Assembly (NCBI GenBank): GCA_947650285.1
Contig: CANTFL010001451.1
Coordinates: 310,001 to 374,000 of the forward strand
Direction: 5' to 3'
Origin: Hyaloperonospora brassicae
Lineage: Eukaryota > Oomycota > Peronosporomycetes > Peronosporales > Peronosporaceae
DNA length: 64,000 nucleotides
Shown: positions 33,175 through 45,240 of the stretch, one piece after another
Position numbering within the stretch: position 1 is the stretch's first letter
How the letters are laid out: each line of letters opens with the position of its first letter
Notes under the pieces: model-generated
The model's database searches: none
The model's input: the letters and a program-made list of their open reading frames with translations, nothing else
Told to the model about the DNA's origin: nothing
Made by a program: the position numbers and the translations under genes

Positions 33175-33865
33175 GACTCGGCAGACATTGGCGCCTTAGT
33201 ACCCAACATGTTCCGAAGTCTCTGAAAATACACGACGATGATCGGCTTGGTCACCATATCTGCCTTCATGTCCTTGATTTGGCAGTATCCTAGCACCAAT
33301 TGTCCTTCAGCAGCTTTTTACGAACAAAATAGTAGCGAATGTCGATGTGCTTGATGCGCTTGTGAAATTCCGGGTTCTTGGCCAATGCAATCGATCATTG
33401 GTTGTCTTCGTTGATCTTGACAGCTTGGTCACTTGCCATCTCACCAAGTTAGCTCAGTAACACCTTCAACCATACTGATTCTTGTGTAGCCTCCGATAGC
33501 GCCATGTACTCTGCTTCCGTTGATGATTGTGCCACCGTCCGTTGCTTCTTGCTCCTCCAGCTGATGCAACTGTTGTTCATCATAAACGCTTATCCACTTG
33601 TACTGCGCCTTGATTCTATGTCGCCAGCCCAGTCTGCACCCGAGTAGCCTTGAAGGATGTCGTCATCTCTTCCTTGAAACACAATATCGTGTGTGCTAGT
33701 ACCATTTATGTATCGAAAAACCTTCTTGAGTGCTTGCCAGTGTGTCGGACACGGGTCGGAGGCGAACTGGCTGAGCACTCCCACTGCAGCTGCGAGGTCG
33801 GGACGGGTGCCCACCATGAGATACATGAGACATCCTACAACGTTCCGGTAGGGCACGTTTGCCAT
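33175..33865 (-). pseudogene. Ty1/copia RNase H, broken
   Basis: Starts at VPYRNVVGCLMYLMVGTRPD (33865 downward) with YINGTS, GYSGADWAGD and SRRSTSG, the RNase H opening of copia polyproteins. After a stop near 33590 the C-terminal part continues in pieces, ending with DMVTKPI and LRNMLG before the polypurine tract. Several stops and frame changes lie between. It is non-functional as read. Confidence 0.82.
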
Positions 33866-33868
33866 CGT

Positions 33869-34620
33869 TTATTCATGCTTGAAACCTCTTTCGCACATGG
33901 TCTTGTACAACTTCAGGCCTGGGTCTTGTGGAGACCGGACTGAGTTGCTAGTCAGCATGCCGAATTTCTCCAAAATATCTTTCGCGAACTTGCTCTGTCG
34001 CAATGACAGTGTCCCACCTGATTCGTCCCGATCGATCTCGATTAAAAGGAAGAACTTGAGCTGAACCATGTCTGTCATCTCATACCTCTCACTTAGTGCG
34101 CATTTGGCGTCACATAGAAGCTTGTTGATGCTGCTGGCGATGATTAAATCATCGACATAGAGTGCCACGAAGATCATGTGCTGCTCATCTCGCTTGATGT
34201 AAATGCAGTGATCGAACTCGCATTTCTTGAATCCGATCTTGATCATGAATTTGTCGATCGTCTTGTTCCACATCCGCGGTGATTGTTTTAGTCCGTACAG
34301 TAACCGCTGCAGTTTGCAAACGAGATGCTCGTGATCTTCGTCGATGTATCCTTCCGGTTGCGCCATGTAGATGTCTTCATCCAGCTCGCCGTTCATAAAC
34401 GCGGTCTTGACATCCATCTAGTGCTTGGCTGCCAGACTGAGAATGACTCTATTCGAAGTGAACTTGGCAACTGGAGAAAACGTTTCCTCGTAGTCGATGC
34501 AAAACTTCTGTGGGAACCCCTTCGCAACGATGCGCTCTTTAAAACGCTCGGTCTCACCATCTTGATTATCCTTGACTCAAAACACCCATCTGCAGCCGAT
34601 AGATTTCCAATCCTTGGGTA
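33869..34620 (-). pseudogene. Ty1/copia reverse transcriptase, broken
   Basis: Minus-strand reading begins near PKDWKSIGCRWVF, then a TGA stop, then VAKGFPQ, FSPVAKF, a TAG stop, MDVKTAFMNGELDEDIYM, QPEGY, LYGLKQSPRMWN and the catalytic ALYVDDLI box. The longest intact piece is 33869-34417. The YVDD site is intact, but the two stops prevent a full-length product. Confidence 0.88.
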
Positions 34621-35474
34621 ATTGTACCAACTGCCATGTCTTGTTCTTGTGCAGGGAGTCGATTTCTGAGTCGCACGCTTCCTTCCACTTGACCGGGTTG
34701 CTAGATTCCATCGCCGACTTAAACGTTGTCAGCATATCTCCCACTGAATCTACAACTCAGGCTGTCTCAAAGTCGTCATCGACTTGTGCCACCGCTGACA
34801 TGTTTCAGAAAAAAATTCGCCGACTTTGCTGCTTGGGAACCGGAAACTCCACCGCTTGTTCCAACGACGGGGTTCGAGCATGGCGCTTATTGCCGGTCTC
34901 CATGTCTTGGTTTCGCGCAGCGTCTCCTTCGTCAGGCTGCATTGGTAGGAAAGGAAGGTCATTTCCTGTACTCTCATCTTCTTGAATTTCAATTACATTT
35001 CTGCTTCTCCTTGTGTGCGTTTCCCACCGTATAAGACGTATTCTATGAATTTCGCGTCGCGACTCACTAGTACACGACGGCTCTTGATGTCTTCAAATCG
35101 TAACGCATCTCGTGATCGAAGTATCTTAAGAATAGGCAATACACTGACGGTGCATCAAACTTGGTGCGTTTTTGCTTCGGGACCGTCACGTATGCGTGAC
35201 AACCAAACAACTTCAGATTTAAAAGCAGTGGTTTCTTGCCGGTCCAGACTTGATGTGGTGACTTGTATTGACTTGTGGCACGTGTCGGGCATCAGTTTCG
35301 AAGAAATGTAGCAATCACGACCGCTTCACCCCAATACTCCTTGGACAATCCGGCATGCTCCAACATGCAGCGAGTGCGTTCCACTAACGTCCTGTTTATC
35401 CGTTCTGCCACTCCGTTGAGGTATGTAGGGAGGCGTGAACTTTTGTACAATACCACGACTAATGCAAAGCTTGG

Positions 35475-35807
35475 TCATCTTATGCGATTTATACTCTTCA
35501 CCATTGTCACTGCGAAGTAGCTTGACGCGGTTGCCAGTCTCAGTCTCTGCAAATCGACGAATTCGGCAAACTTGTCCGACACTTCAGAATTGTTCTTTAG
35601 CAAGAATATCACACAAAAGTGTGAATACTCGTCAATGAACGTGACAAAGTATCTACTACCACCAAATGTAGCTGTTTGCATAGGACCACAGACATCGCTG
35701 TGGATGGCTTTTAGCATCTTCTTTGCACGCTCTGGGGACTTTGACATGAAGCTCACTCGCGTTTGTTTGTCAAAATCACACCCTTGACACGTCTCCCACT
35801 GATGCAC
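35475..35807 (-). pseudogene. Ty1/copia integrase core, broken
   Basis: Contains the zinc-linked CQGCDFDKQTR, then IHSDVCGPM and FVTFIDEYSHF, carrying the first two acidic residues of the integrase DDE triad. A frame change follows near 35530. The C-terminal integrase and linker lie in broken pieces at about 34750-35300. Confidence 0.85.
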
Positions 35808-36192
35808 AGACGTAATGTTGATGCCTATGCCGTATTCCTTCTTGACAATGAAGTCCAGACCGCCATGGCCAATATGGCTAGGTCGAAGATGCCAGAGTTA
35901 TGAACTGGTGGTCCCATTTAAACCGGTTGAACTTGATACATTTGCCTCTTCAGGAATGAGCGGGGTCATTCATTCCTTTAATAGACCTTTCCCTTGCGCG
36001 TACCCAGCTTCCACTACACTCTTTACGCCTGATCAAAGCAATCATCACTTTCAAATGTGATAGGGCCAATGTTTTTCGTAAAACTCCCACAGAGAATAGG
36101 TTGCGCGTCAACTTAGGGATGTGCCACACGCCAGTAAGCATACCTTTCTTGACGCCGCGTTTGGTCCTCTTTGACATGATGATGTCTCCATT

Positions 36193-36540
36193 TCATACTG
36201 CTTGTACCACGCCGTCATCCGCCAAATGCACATCCACTGGCGAGCTCTTCTGGTAGTTCTTCATGTACTCTTTCGAGTACGTCATGTGCTGAGTCGCACC
36301 CGAGTCTACCAGCCATTCTTCACTCAGCTTGATGTTATCACTATCAACTGAAAATAAATAGTCGCCAGAGTCTTCTTCAACCTGCGCGACGCTTGCTATT
36401 TGCGGCCTCTGCCGTTCCGCATTCTCGCGGATCCTCACTGGATACTTGGCAATCCAATGTCCTTGCTCGCCACAGCAGTGACATGCATTGGCCTTCTGAA
36501 CAGGTCGTACTACTTTTCGCTTGCTATGATCGCTTGTCAT
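36193..36540 (-). pseudogene. Ty1/copia gag zinc knuckle and protease, broken
   Basis: Contains CHCCGEQGHWIAKYP, a CCHC knuckle whose last Cys is now Tyr, followed by the aspartic protease site WLVDSGATQHM. A stop falls after DDGVVQAV. The next piece (35950-36177) continues with GVWHIPKLTRNLFSVG, the usual region after the protease. Confidence 0.85.
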
Positions 36541-36588
36541 GAACGCTTGACCTTCACCGTGCGCGGCTCCGTCGACGCCGCCACCTTG

Positions 36589-37164
36589 TTACTTGAGCTT
36601 CATGTCTTCATTCATTAGCCAAGACGTCACGAGTTTCCACGACAGAGAGTCGGTACGCGACTCCAACGTCGCAATTAGAAACTGGTACGACTCGCTTAGA
36701 CTACCAAGAAGCGTGATCACCAAGTCGTCTTGGCTGACCAGATCGCCGACCGCATCGAGCTGCTCCGCCAGAGTCTTAAGCTTGTTGATGTGCTCCAGTA
36801 AATCATCACCTTCGTCCATCATCGTCGTGAAGAAGCGTCGACGAAGAAAGAGATTGTTTGCCAGACTCTTCTTCACGTAGTGCTCCCGGTCTTGACCATG
36901 CATCGTACGCTACAATCGCCGAGCGGACCAGCGGCAGCTGCTAAACTTCCATCGCGAGCTAGATGATCGCCAGCGTCTTGCGCGACGTTCTCTCGAACGT
37001 CGTTTGATCCATCGCGTTGGTGCAGTGCTCCAGCTTGACCTCTCCACTTGTGACTTCCCACAGGTAGCGTTCTTCCAGAACCATCTGCATCTTGAACTTC
37101 CAGTATGGAAGTTGGTCTCTTAGAACTTGTTGATGCGAGCCATTGGGGTTGAATCGGCGTCCAT
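36589..37164 (-). pseudogene. Ty1/copia gag (UBN2 type), broken
   Basis: Starts at ATG 37164; a TAA stop after about 14 codons is followed by YWKFKMQMVLEERYLW, the gag opening of copia elements. A frame change near 36960 leads to FLRRRFFTTMMDEGDDLLEHI and LGSLSESYQFLI, the UBN2 core. The start lies some 55 bp inside the 5' LTR, leaving room for a primer-binding site, which I could not match to a tRNA. Confidence 0.82.
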
Positions 37165-37219
37165 AACGTAGTCGTAGTCGTAGTATTCGTGTAAGGAAAC
37201 GGGGCTTGAGCTTATAATC

Positions 37220-37439
37220 GAAATACAAAGGTAGTTGAAAACTAGATAGTAAAATGCAAAGTGAATATTTTTGGTCCTTAGTTCGCAAACTATTTTGCTA
37301 CTCTAAGCTTACTGGATTCTTCAACTTCATATTCGTGATCAATATGTCGCGCATTACTAATCGCCCCTTCGCGCATTACTATTCGTCTAATCGTACCGTT
37401 CGGTTCCCACTCTCTGGCCGAGGCGCTTCTTCGACAACA
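37220..37439 (-). repeat. 5' LTR of the Ty1/copia element
   Basis: 220 bp, starting TGTTGTCGAAG on the minus strand at 37439. It aligns with the LTR at 32923-33165 with scattered substitutions and one fewer TCGCGCATTA unit. The inner boundary is set by the alignment to the other LTR. Confidence 0.88.
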
Positions 37440-37444
37440 GAACG
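37440..37444. repeat. Target-site duplication GAACG, right copy
   Basis: Partner of 32918-32922; directly abuts the TGTTG end of the LTR. Confidence 0.85.
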
Positions 37445-37643
37445 TGTGTCGTGATCCGATAAAACCCGGCGCAAATTCATATGCTTGGTCAGGATTGATC
37501 TTGCTTCGTTTCTATTTGTTTCATTGCAGCCGAATTATCTATCTCCGAGCATTGGGAGCGCAACTTGATGTCCAAGATTAGCGGTCAATATTTTTAATCC
37601 AAGAAGCTCTTTGGCGCCAATAGACGCAGCAACACATTCAAAT

Positions 37644-37648
37644 TCATC
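37644..37648. repeat. SINE target-site duplication, left copy (TCATC)
   Basis: TCATC (GATGA on the minus strand) here and at 37994-37998 flank the SINE. Removing the SINE and one copy restores a continuous RNase H reading frame. Confidence 0.75.
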
Positions 37649-37993
37649 GTTTTTTTTGTTCTGCAGGTACAGCCTGCAAATTTAGTTCTCCTAACGTTAT
37701 GACACGGTCCTCTTCAGGTCGGGCCTACACATCCCTTACCGGTCGTGGTCATCGGCCCACGGGAAGGACGGTGCTTACCGACTGATCTAGTTGCCTGCCA
37801 GACCGGATAGCCGAACTATTACTTGTTGGCGGTTAATGCCTCTTTAAGAGGCCTTACAAGCTGGTACCGGGGTTCCTGGGATAGTACCAGTGCATCTCGT
37901 GTTTTGCACACAATTTTAAGGACCTTGGGTTGGTCTAGTAGGGGATCGAACCCGGCCACTTACTTGACACGAGCAGTGTTTATCCAAGCAACC
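37649..37993 (-). mobile_element. tRNA-derived SINE inserted in the copia RNase H region
   Basis: A 345-bp element, minus strand. The head has a pol III B box, GGTTCGATCCC (37942-37952), about 41 bases from the 5' end, so the tRNA-like part is slightly shortened. A GC-richer body without open frames follows, and the tail is CAAAAAAAAC next to the duplication. Flanked by 5-bp GATGA repeats. An internal inverted motif GCCTCTTAAAGAGGC may form a stem. The parent tRNA could not be named. Confidence 0.75.
37942..37952 (-). promoter_or_regulatory. Pol III B box of the SINE
   Basis: Minus-strand GGTTCGATCCC fits the tRNA B-box consensus GGTTCGANTCC closely. It would promote pol III transcription of the element. 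Confidence 0.7.
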
Positions 37994-37998
37994 TCATC
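37994..37998. repeat. SINE target-site duplication, right copy (TCATC)
   Basis: Partner of 37644-37648; adjoins the tRNA-like 5' head of the SINE. Confidence 0.75.
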
Positions 37999-40900
37999 AT
38001 TTGTAAATGCCACTTCCGTTTGTATTTTGCAATGACAAATCACGACCATTCACATTACTAACAATGCCACCGCTGACAGACTTTCTGTCCAACTTGTAAA
38101 CAGCATAATAAGCGTCGGTAAAACAGTGGATTCGAAACCAAAGACCGGTATTGACGTCGCAATTCATCGCAGATTTCAAATTAGCAATGCCGACCAAGCA
38201 CCGAGAGATACAGTTTGTCGATTCAAATTGCCGATATTAGGTGCATGGGCGCGTCGGGGAGTGTGTGTGTGGAGGGGGGGGGGTGAGGTTGCACAGAAAA
38301 AGCGACGCATGGTTGCTTACAGCGAGTAATCCGCGGGTAGCTTCCGGGTAGCGACTGTAATACATCAGTCGATGAGTGCTCATTGTGCTAGGCTCATTTG
38401 ATGGTAGTGACACGCCTCTTCGAAGTCGATATTCACTCAGGTGCTCTCCTCCCATTGATCATCGCACTGTAATATCGTTTTTGATTCTATGTATGTTTTT
38501 ATATCCATACAATTGTAGCTTCTTGATCGAGCTGATATTTCATGTGTTAAATGAATTGACATCGCATCCCGATAGAATATTCATATGTCCAAATTCCTTC
38601 AGCTATCGACGTTTATGTGCCAAATAAACATCGACACGCTGGTTGCTCGTACCGGTCACCAAACGATGCGAAAAAGGTTCTTATTGGCGTTATTTTGTCC
38701 ATTATAGGTATGTTAATACAGAAAAGTATCGATGATGCATTACACACGACCAATGTTCGTATTGGTCGCATGGAGTAGCTGATAGCATAGTGTACCTGCC
38801 TGTTTAGGTATTTAAGCACTTATTTCAAACATAGTGGCATATACTTATATGTAAGCGCACCCGACTCCGCCATCCCGAGGTGAAGTACATTTCATCTGAA
38901 AAAAGAGATGCATGTATACGCCTCTTTTTTTGGCTGCGCCTGACTGGAAAAAGCGAAATAAATGCGATAGAAAAATGGATTTGCGCTCGTCATATCGGAT
39001 ATCTCGGCAAGTGCCAACAAGCTTTTACTTCAAGCACCAGCACTGTTTCGAAGGCTCCCATGATTGCTCTTTCCTCGTCCATTTTTTATTGTCCACCCAT
39101 ACATTATGCTGCCGCGCTACACTGGCGTATGACAAGACCATACTTCACGTGTTTTGTCGTATGCAATGACGCTGGTTCCCCGCGTTGGGCTCAAATCCAT
39201 AGTTTGGGATCGGGACATCTTATAGACGCTATATGATTCACGGATGCGCTCATTTTTATCGAAACGCTTGTGAGACGGCATCAAATATACCATTCGCAAC
39301 ATCATAAACCGATGGCAATATTTCTACCAGAACAGCCGTAGTGACTGCATTAACAAGTACGTGATGGCTCAACGCATTCGACCTACCACATCCGATTCAG
39401 CTTTCCATATCGACTATTCTTGTTCTTCAGAACGTTTCATGTTGTCCGAATAGTTATATTTCAAGAATCTTTGGTACACTTATAAATAAATTGCCTATTT
39501 GATGTAGTACATGGCACTAAACGAACTGCCCATATCGGCCTGTGCCAACATGGACAGCTCGACGCGTGTGCGCAAATCGTTTACGGCTAGTTTGCTTTAT
39601 TCTGCATTACATTTCTCAGGTGAGCATTTCCTCTGTCAGTAATATTTACAAGTCGAGAAGCATTCCAAATCTTCATTACAAAAGAATGGCCCCGAAAACA
39701 AAAGTAGTAGCATCATATTTCATCACTCTTTTTGGCAATTTCTTGCGTGAAGAGCTGCTTGAGCGAGGCTTTTGGAAAATAACAATGCATTCCACTTGGA
39801 GCATTATAGACATCAGTTTCGGTGAGAGCTGGCGGACGCCAGATCAGCAACGCAATCGAAGAAGACATCTTGGGTCCAGAACGTATCGGCATTCGATAAA
39901 CAACGTAAATCGAATATACCGCTACATCGCCCAAAAGGAAGTGGCAAATTATACGAAAAACCATGCATTAAATTCTACTAATCATCGATCGGTGTATATG
40001 TTTATCCTTTCCATTTCATATAGATTATCAGCCTCTGTTATTTGGCAAGTGACTTCAGAGTGAAGATACGAGACGTCACTTTATGTACTATCGACGATCT
40101 CATTATGAAGCAAATGAGCAAGGCACTGTGTCGGGATTAAAGAGAACAAAAATGCGCAAAATAAGTCGCTGCTTGATCCTTTATCCCGAAAAAAAATTAC
40201 GGCAATAATTCGACTTGCGAACGAAAACTTTGGCCTGATACCGGTTGTCTCAATGGCCTCGTGGCGTAATTAGACCCTTTAGGCACTATAAATGATTATC
40301 TGACGCGATTTGTAAGTGCTCTATTAAAACAACAGTGCATTTATTTAGGCTAAGAAGCACGATATTCTAGCCCTAGTGCACAAGTCAAACAGCGTGTTTG
40401 TGCATGGTGAGTTAATCGAATTCCTTGTTCGATCACACACCCTAGACGCTCAATTGTGTCATGCCACAGATGACTGACACTTTTGTGAAAGAGCATCAGT
40501 GTACGCATATGCACAGAAATACCATAAGAAAAGTATTCGCAGCTCTAATTACAATCTAGCCAATCATAAATTGTCCTTTTTGACAACAGCGCGGTCCAAA
40601 CCAACATGATATTCTCGATCGTCACGTAAAAATCTTATCTTTCAAAGCAACAAGAAATCTTTGAAAATTACCCAGTGAACACGCATCATCATTAAGATAC
40701 CATAAGACACCCAATTACTTGTCAACTGTGGCATTCAGAAAGCACTGAGTAGCCCGCTCTCAGTATTCACACCATTAACAAAGATGTTTAAGTGCATTAT
40801 TCCACGCTTAGTCACTTGTGAGGGAGTTCCATTTGATCGCCGTTACTATTCACTGCTTGCCAAATCTCATCACTAAAAACATTGATACACATAGCGGAAC

Positions 40901-43900
40901 AATGTTCCAACTTGCATCAGTGTCTATAGCCTAATCGTTTTTACATTCGTCTACATCGTCACTATTTATGGTAACAAATGTTCGTTTGCTTTCGACGCCT
41001 TCACCAGAGATTCCCCCCCTAAATCTTGCACAATTGTAGCTTTGTCGGACAAAACGCGCGATATAAACAAAATGGCTGTGCTAAATAAGTTTTCTCTTGT
41101 CGTTTGACGAGTTCACCAAACGCACGGTCAGCCATAATATACAGATTTAATCTCTCACCCCTTCTATATGTAATGCATTTTTGTTAATTTAAACCAAGTA
41201 ATCCATTCAAAACCTGTTGTAATGAAAACATCATCAAGCCTTCTTAGCCTCGAGCTGGACGCAATTCGCAATTTTTCGAAACACATTTTCTCATCCGCGT
41301 TTGTTACATCCTAAAGAGACACAAATTTTAGTTATTGGTCTTTATACAACCTGACCGTGTCCTTTCGTTCAGCTCCCAGCTTGATAGCCTATTGCTCGAG
41401 GAGGAAAATCAATACGAGCTGAATACATCATACTTAAAAAAGCAAAAGTCGGGATAATCCTTTGACAACTGGTGACACGCTATTCTAGTATCTCGCGACC
41501 TATTTCCGCAAACAATGTCCAAACATGAGACGACTTTTACTTCTCTGAACAACAAAAATACACGCTCGCTTCGCCAAATTTATCTTTATCAGCCACAGAT
41601 GTCCGCATTAAATAAATAGGCACCACGCCCTTTCAAAAGTTTAGTTTCATTTACCGCTCAATAGTAATGTGCATTTCAGTAAATTTTATTAAAAATTTAC
41701 GTAGTATGGACTCAGCTCGTCGATTTCGAGTAATCCCATGGTTACATAGATAACGCGTAAGCTCAGAATTGTTTAAAATCTTATTTCACCTCCTTATAAT
41801 AGTGAAGATCTGCGCCACGCTTCTCTGCCTATTGGCAAGTTTCTGCATATCCTTGAAAACCCGTTTACCGATATTTATTCTCTATACGATGGCGTTTATG
41901 TGCTACTTAATTCTATTTGATTTGGCTGTAAATTATTTTACACGTGCGTGCATTCAGACCGTATGCAACGCTGTATTTATTAAGAAGTTTAAGTCAGACC
42001 TCCGTTTTCAACGTCTTCTCTTGCGTATTGTCATAAAAACCTGTTCGATAAACAAGAACTTACCGCTTGAAAGCAGGTCTCGAGGTGGAGCTACTTGGTC
42101 CGCACTTGATCACTAATCCGCCTTTAACGATGTACTTGAACAAAGTTTAGACATGAAGAAAATCTAGACAGCTATACTGCAATGCCTCTACCTGTAAACG
42201 ACTTCACTTCACTTTGTCTTCCTCTTGCTCGATTATGAATCATTCGATCGGCGGACTCCATTCGCTAGCGTCCTTCTTCGCCTCCTCCTTACATGTATAG
42301 CTTGATTTACCTGGAGTCGTTCTCTGAACTTCTTATGACGGCATGTCCAACTTATAACCTACAGAATCGCGAATGCGTGGTTCAAACGAGACATCGTTGG
42401 AGAGTGAGTGTATCACTGACATTATGGGTATCCCAATGAGCAACCTGATTTGCTTCTATTGTCTGATAAAGTAAAATTGGTGCTTCGTAGTTTCGCAACT
42501 TCACATCTCTTTTTGGAAGTGCAAGTTGCACTTGGATCAACGCCATAAAGTCAACCTAAGATATGGCATACATGGAATGTTCTACATGGTTTAATGTGCT
42601 GTTTCAGGCATTGAAAATATTAAGTTAGGTAGTTCTCACTTGTATTATGTCAAGCCATTGACGAGGCCCTGGCGGGGGGGGGGTGAAACGTGTCTGGCGA
42701 GCGTTTTAGTACAAGTCATTTCGTTTTCTTAATGTTTACTTGCTAACATCGCTTCTATCGCATTTTGAACTTAACTCTGCAAATCCTGAGCGGCGATGTC
42801 AACGAGATGATCGGAGACCTGGCGACGCCTCATCCAATCTTGCGCAATCTTTCAGTAACATCGCCAACTGAAAAACCACGCCTAGCAGAACGTAACAGTA
42901 TAACGGTCACGGTTCTTTTAGTATAGTTTCCTCCAAGATATTATTTTCGATCTTACTTTACCTATGGATGCGAATGCCCTTTACACCGCATCGATCATAG
43001 CGCATTGAGCGCGGAAGGATTAGATTCTAACGTAATATAGTATTTTGACCTATAAGTGGTGCAGTACCTGATGGTACCTTCGAAGATAGTAACCCTTCAT
43101 TATTTACTACGCAATATATATTGTACAAATATTAATAATTGGAATGAACAAATTTATGTACGAATGACACGTGACGAACTTATTCAATTACAATCATATA
43201 CGAACTTATTGCGTCGTACCACCTGCGGGATATGTAAGTAAATTTTTACATATGAAGTCACGTCTCCAAGGAACATGCCGGGCATCCTTGAATGAATCGC
43301 AGCATCATTATCCGCCCAGACAAAGCGGGTATGGTAGCTGGCCGAAGCTGAGACGGGTAGGAGGCCGAAGCAGGGCAGTAGAACTATACACTAGTGGGAC
43401 CAAGAGCTCCATACAACACCCTCTGGTATTTCTTCTTCCACGGAGGTACACGGATCGCTAATACCAAAGCTGATGCCTGTTTTACACCACCTGCGAAGAG
43501 TAATGGCGGTAGATAGCCGGATCACGCTCTATTAAAGCTTACCGATAGTCCCTCAGTTGATCACTTGTACGCGAATAGAAACATTTCTGACAAGCCGGTA
43601 CTATATAAGCGCTGCATCAGTATACTTCATTCAAATTGAGAAGGATATACTTTGTCAAGCTTTTTGGGATATTAGAATGCGTGCCACACGCTTAGCCAAA
43701 CTCTGCAGCAAACCATGTTTAACTATCCTTCTATGGTGTTTCACGAGAAAACGCTAGCCCAGGAAGATCAAGATCCGTCTATGTACGTGGCCAATCATAG
43801 CCACACGTCGCTACAATCGTCTGGATGGCAAGCCTATCATTTGTGGCGAAAGCGACTACAAACAACTCGGCCGAATATAATAGCCTTACACATTAACTAA

Positions 43901-44660
43901 GGCAGGATAAACACAGCTAATTCACACCGCTGCATGTCATCGAGGACAGTGCACTGGATATAAATCAATACTTATGGTATTGCTCACCTTGCAAACCGCA
44001 TCTCGCCTCATTGACCGAAAAGTTCGAGTACTTACTGGCGATGTCTCAGTCACCGGCTGGACTCACTATATCCAGTAATTCAATAAGATGGCAAAACTCG
44101 CAGGTAGGATAGCGATGGCTACCAAGACGTATCTCTAATTTAACGCACTACCCGATTGAAACATCGGTTTGGATATCACGAATCACATCCAGCCCGACGT
44201 CGAAAACTGGCACGAAACATCAGTCGGTCTCGACAGGAGGCTGAATAATCGCAACATGCAGAATGCCCGCGAGAGGTCATTGACAGCACAACGGCTGGTT
44301 GTCAAGATAAATGGTATTTGCACTGAAGCGCTCTCACGCATAACAGATAGCAACGACAGATCGTTAAGAATCTTTGGAACGGGTATTGCTGGTCAATTAC
44401 GTTCCTGAATATACCTCACTTAGACAACTTCGGATTATATGGTGATGCACTGGAACTACCTCTATGAAAATGTGGCATCGTATTTCGTATTCAAACTTAT
44501 AAATTCTAGTGCTCAGATGATAATATGGCAATGATGGTTCATGAATTACATAAAAAACTCGTGTACTTATCTTGGGTAGACACAAAAATGCACTTAATTG
44601 CGGAAAGGGGTTCGTCATGATATAGTAAATACATAAATTAACATAAAACGCACTCATTAA

Positions 44661-44698
44661 GGACCTATTTACACTGTTAGGACCTATTTACACTGTTA
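44661..44698. repeat. Perfect 19-bp tandem duplication
   Basis: The unit GGACCTATTTACACTGTTA occurs twice in a row, with no mismatch, in AT-rich DNA. Likely a slippage or repair duplication. Confidence 0.9.
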
Positions 44699-45170
44699 AA
44701 ATGAAAAAGTTATCTGGGTGTGGCGTTTCGAGCATCAATTAGTCATTCAATATGTTCAGAAAAGTTTACCCGCTGTTTCCAAGTAATTGTTACCGATTGC
44801 ATTCAATACATTACACGCAGTGTGTCATAATGTATGAGCAAAAATTCGATAAAAGATTATTATATGTAGTATGATCATGAGGAACGCACAAAGTGTTGTA
44901 AGTTACTAGTCAGAACGTATGAAATATTTACATATATATATATAGTAAGCTTACCTCTACTCAAATAAACTCTTCATCACTACGCGCTACGCTCCTGCTA
45001 AATTTCAAGTGCATTTATAGGTTAATCTGATTTTAGATCATCACAGGCAACGTTTGAGTATTGCCGTAGTCAATAAACCATACGTTTCGCAGAATGTGGC
45101 TCGCTGGCTTCGAATTCTGTAGAACACTATTCCGTGTCCAGCACAAATCAGCAAAAACCGATTTGTGATG

Positions 45171-45240
45171 ATGCGGTAACCAAGCGGTTTAAGGTATATG
45201 TTCTCTGATGCGATATCCTGTCACCTAGTTTCGACTCACG
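45171..45240 (+). other. tRNA-like sequence (SINE head or tRNA relic)
   Basis: An A-box-like run GTAACCAAGCGGTTTAAGG (45176-45194), of tRNA-Leu/Ser type, is followed about 35 bases on by a B-box-like GTTTCGACTC (45228-45237). The acceptor and T stems do not pair well, so an active tRNA is unlikely. Just upstream an 8-bp inverted repeat (CACAAATC/GATTTGTG) is present. No flanking duplication was found. Confidence 0.4.

Larger units (their letters stand above)
32923..37439 (-). mobile_element. Ty1/copia LTR retrotransposon, degenerate, minus strand
   Basis: A 4,517-bp element with two LTRs, a polypurine tract, and in order on the minus strand gag (zinc knuckle), protease, integrase, reverse transcriptase and RNase H, the order that defines Ty1/copia. 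Flanked by the 5-bp duplication GAACG. The coding region is broken by stops and frameshifts in every domain, for example a TGA after the CRWVF block and a TAG before MDVKTAF, so it cannot move on its own. The LTRs are clearly diverged by substitutions and one copy-number change, so the insertion is not recent. It sits inside an older copia element in the same orientation. Confidence 0.93.
32796..38197 (-). mobile_element. Old Ty1/copia RNase H remnant split by two later insertions
   Basis: Three pieces read as one copia RNase H region on the minus strand: 38197-37999 (FTDAYYAVYKLDRKSVSGG), 37643-37445 (DEFECVAASIGAKELLGLK and TKHMNL), and 32917-32796 (YIADILTRPIPAPRI). With both insertions and one copy of each target repeat removed, the frame runs straight on: through TNDEFECV across the SINE site and through DTRSTDICDYARYIAD across the retrotransposon site. 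One indel remains near 38045. Upstream parts of this element (integrase, reverse transcriptase) are not seen to the right of 38.2 kb. It differs in sequence from the inserted copia element. Confidence 0.8.

Noticed and set aside
41769..42116. A 115-codon hydrophobic frame that looks like a membrane protein
   Set aside because: AT-rich DNA gives Phe/Leu/Ile-rich frames by chance; no start context or homology.
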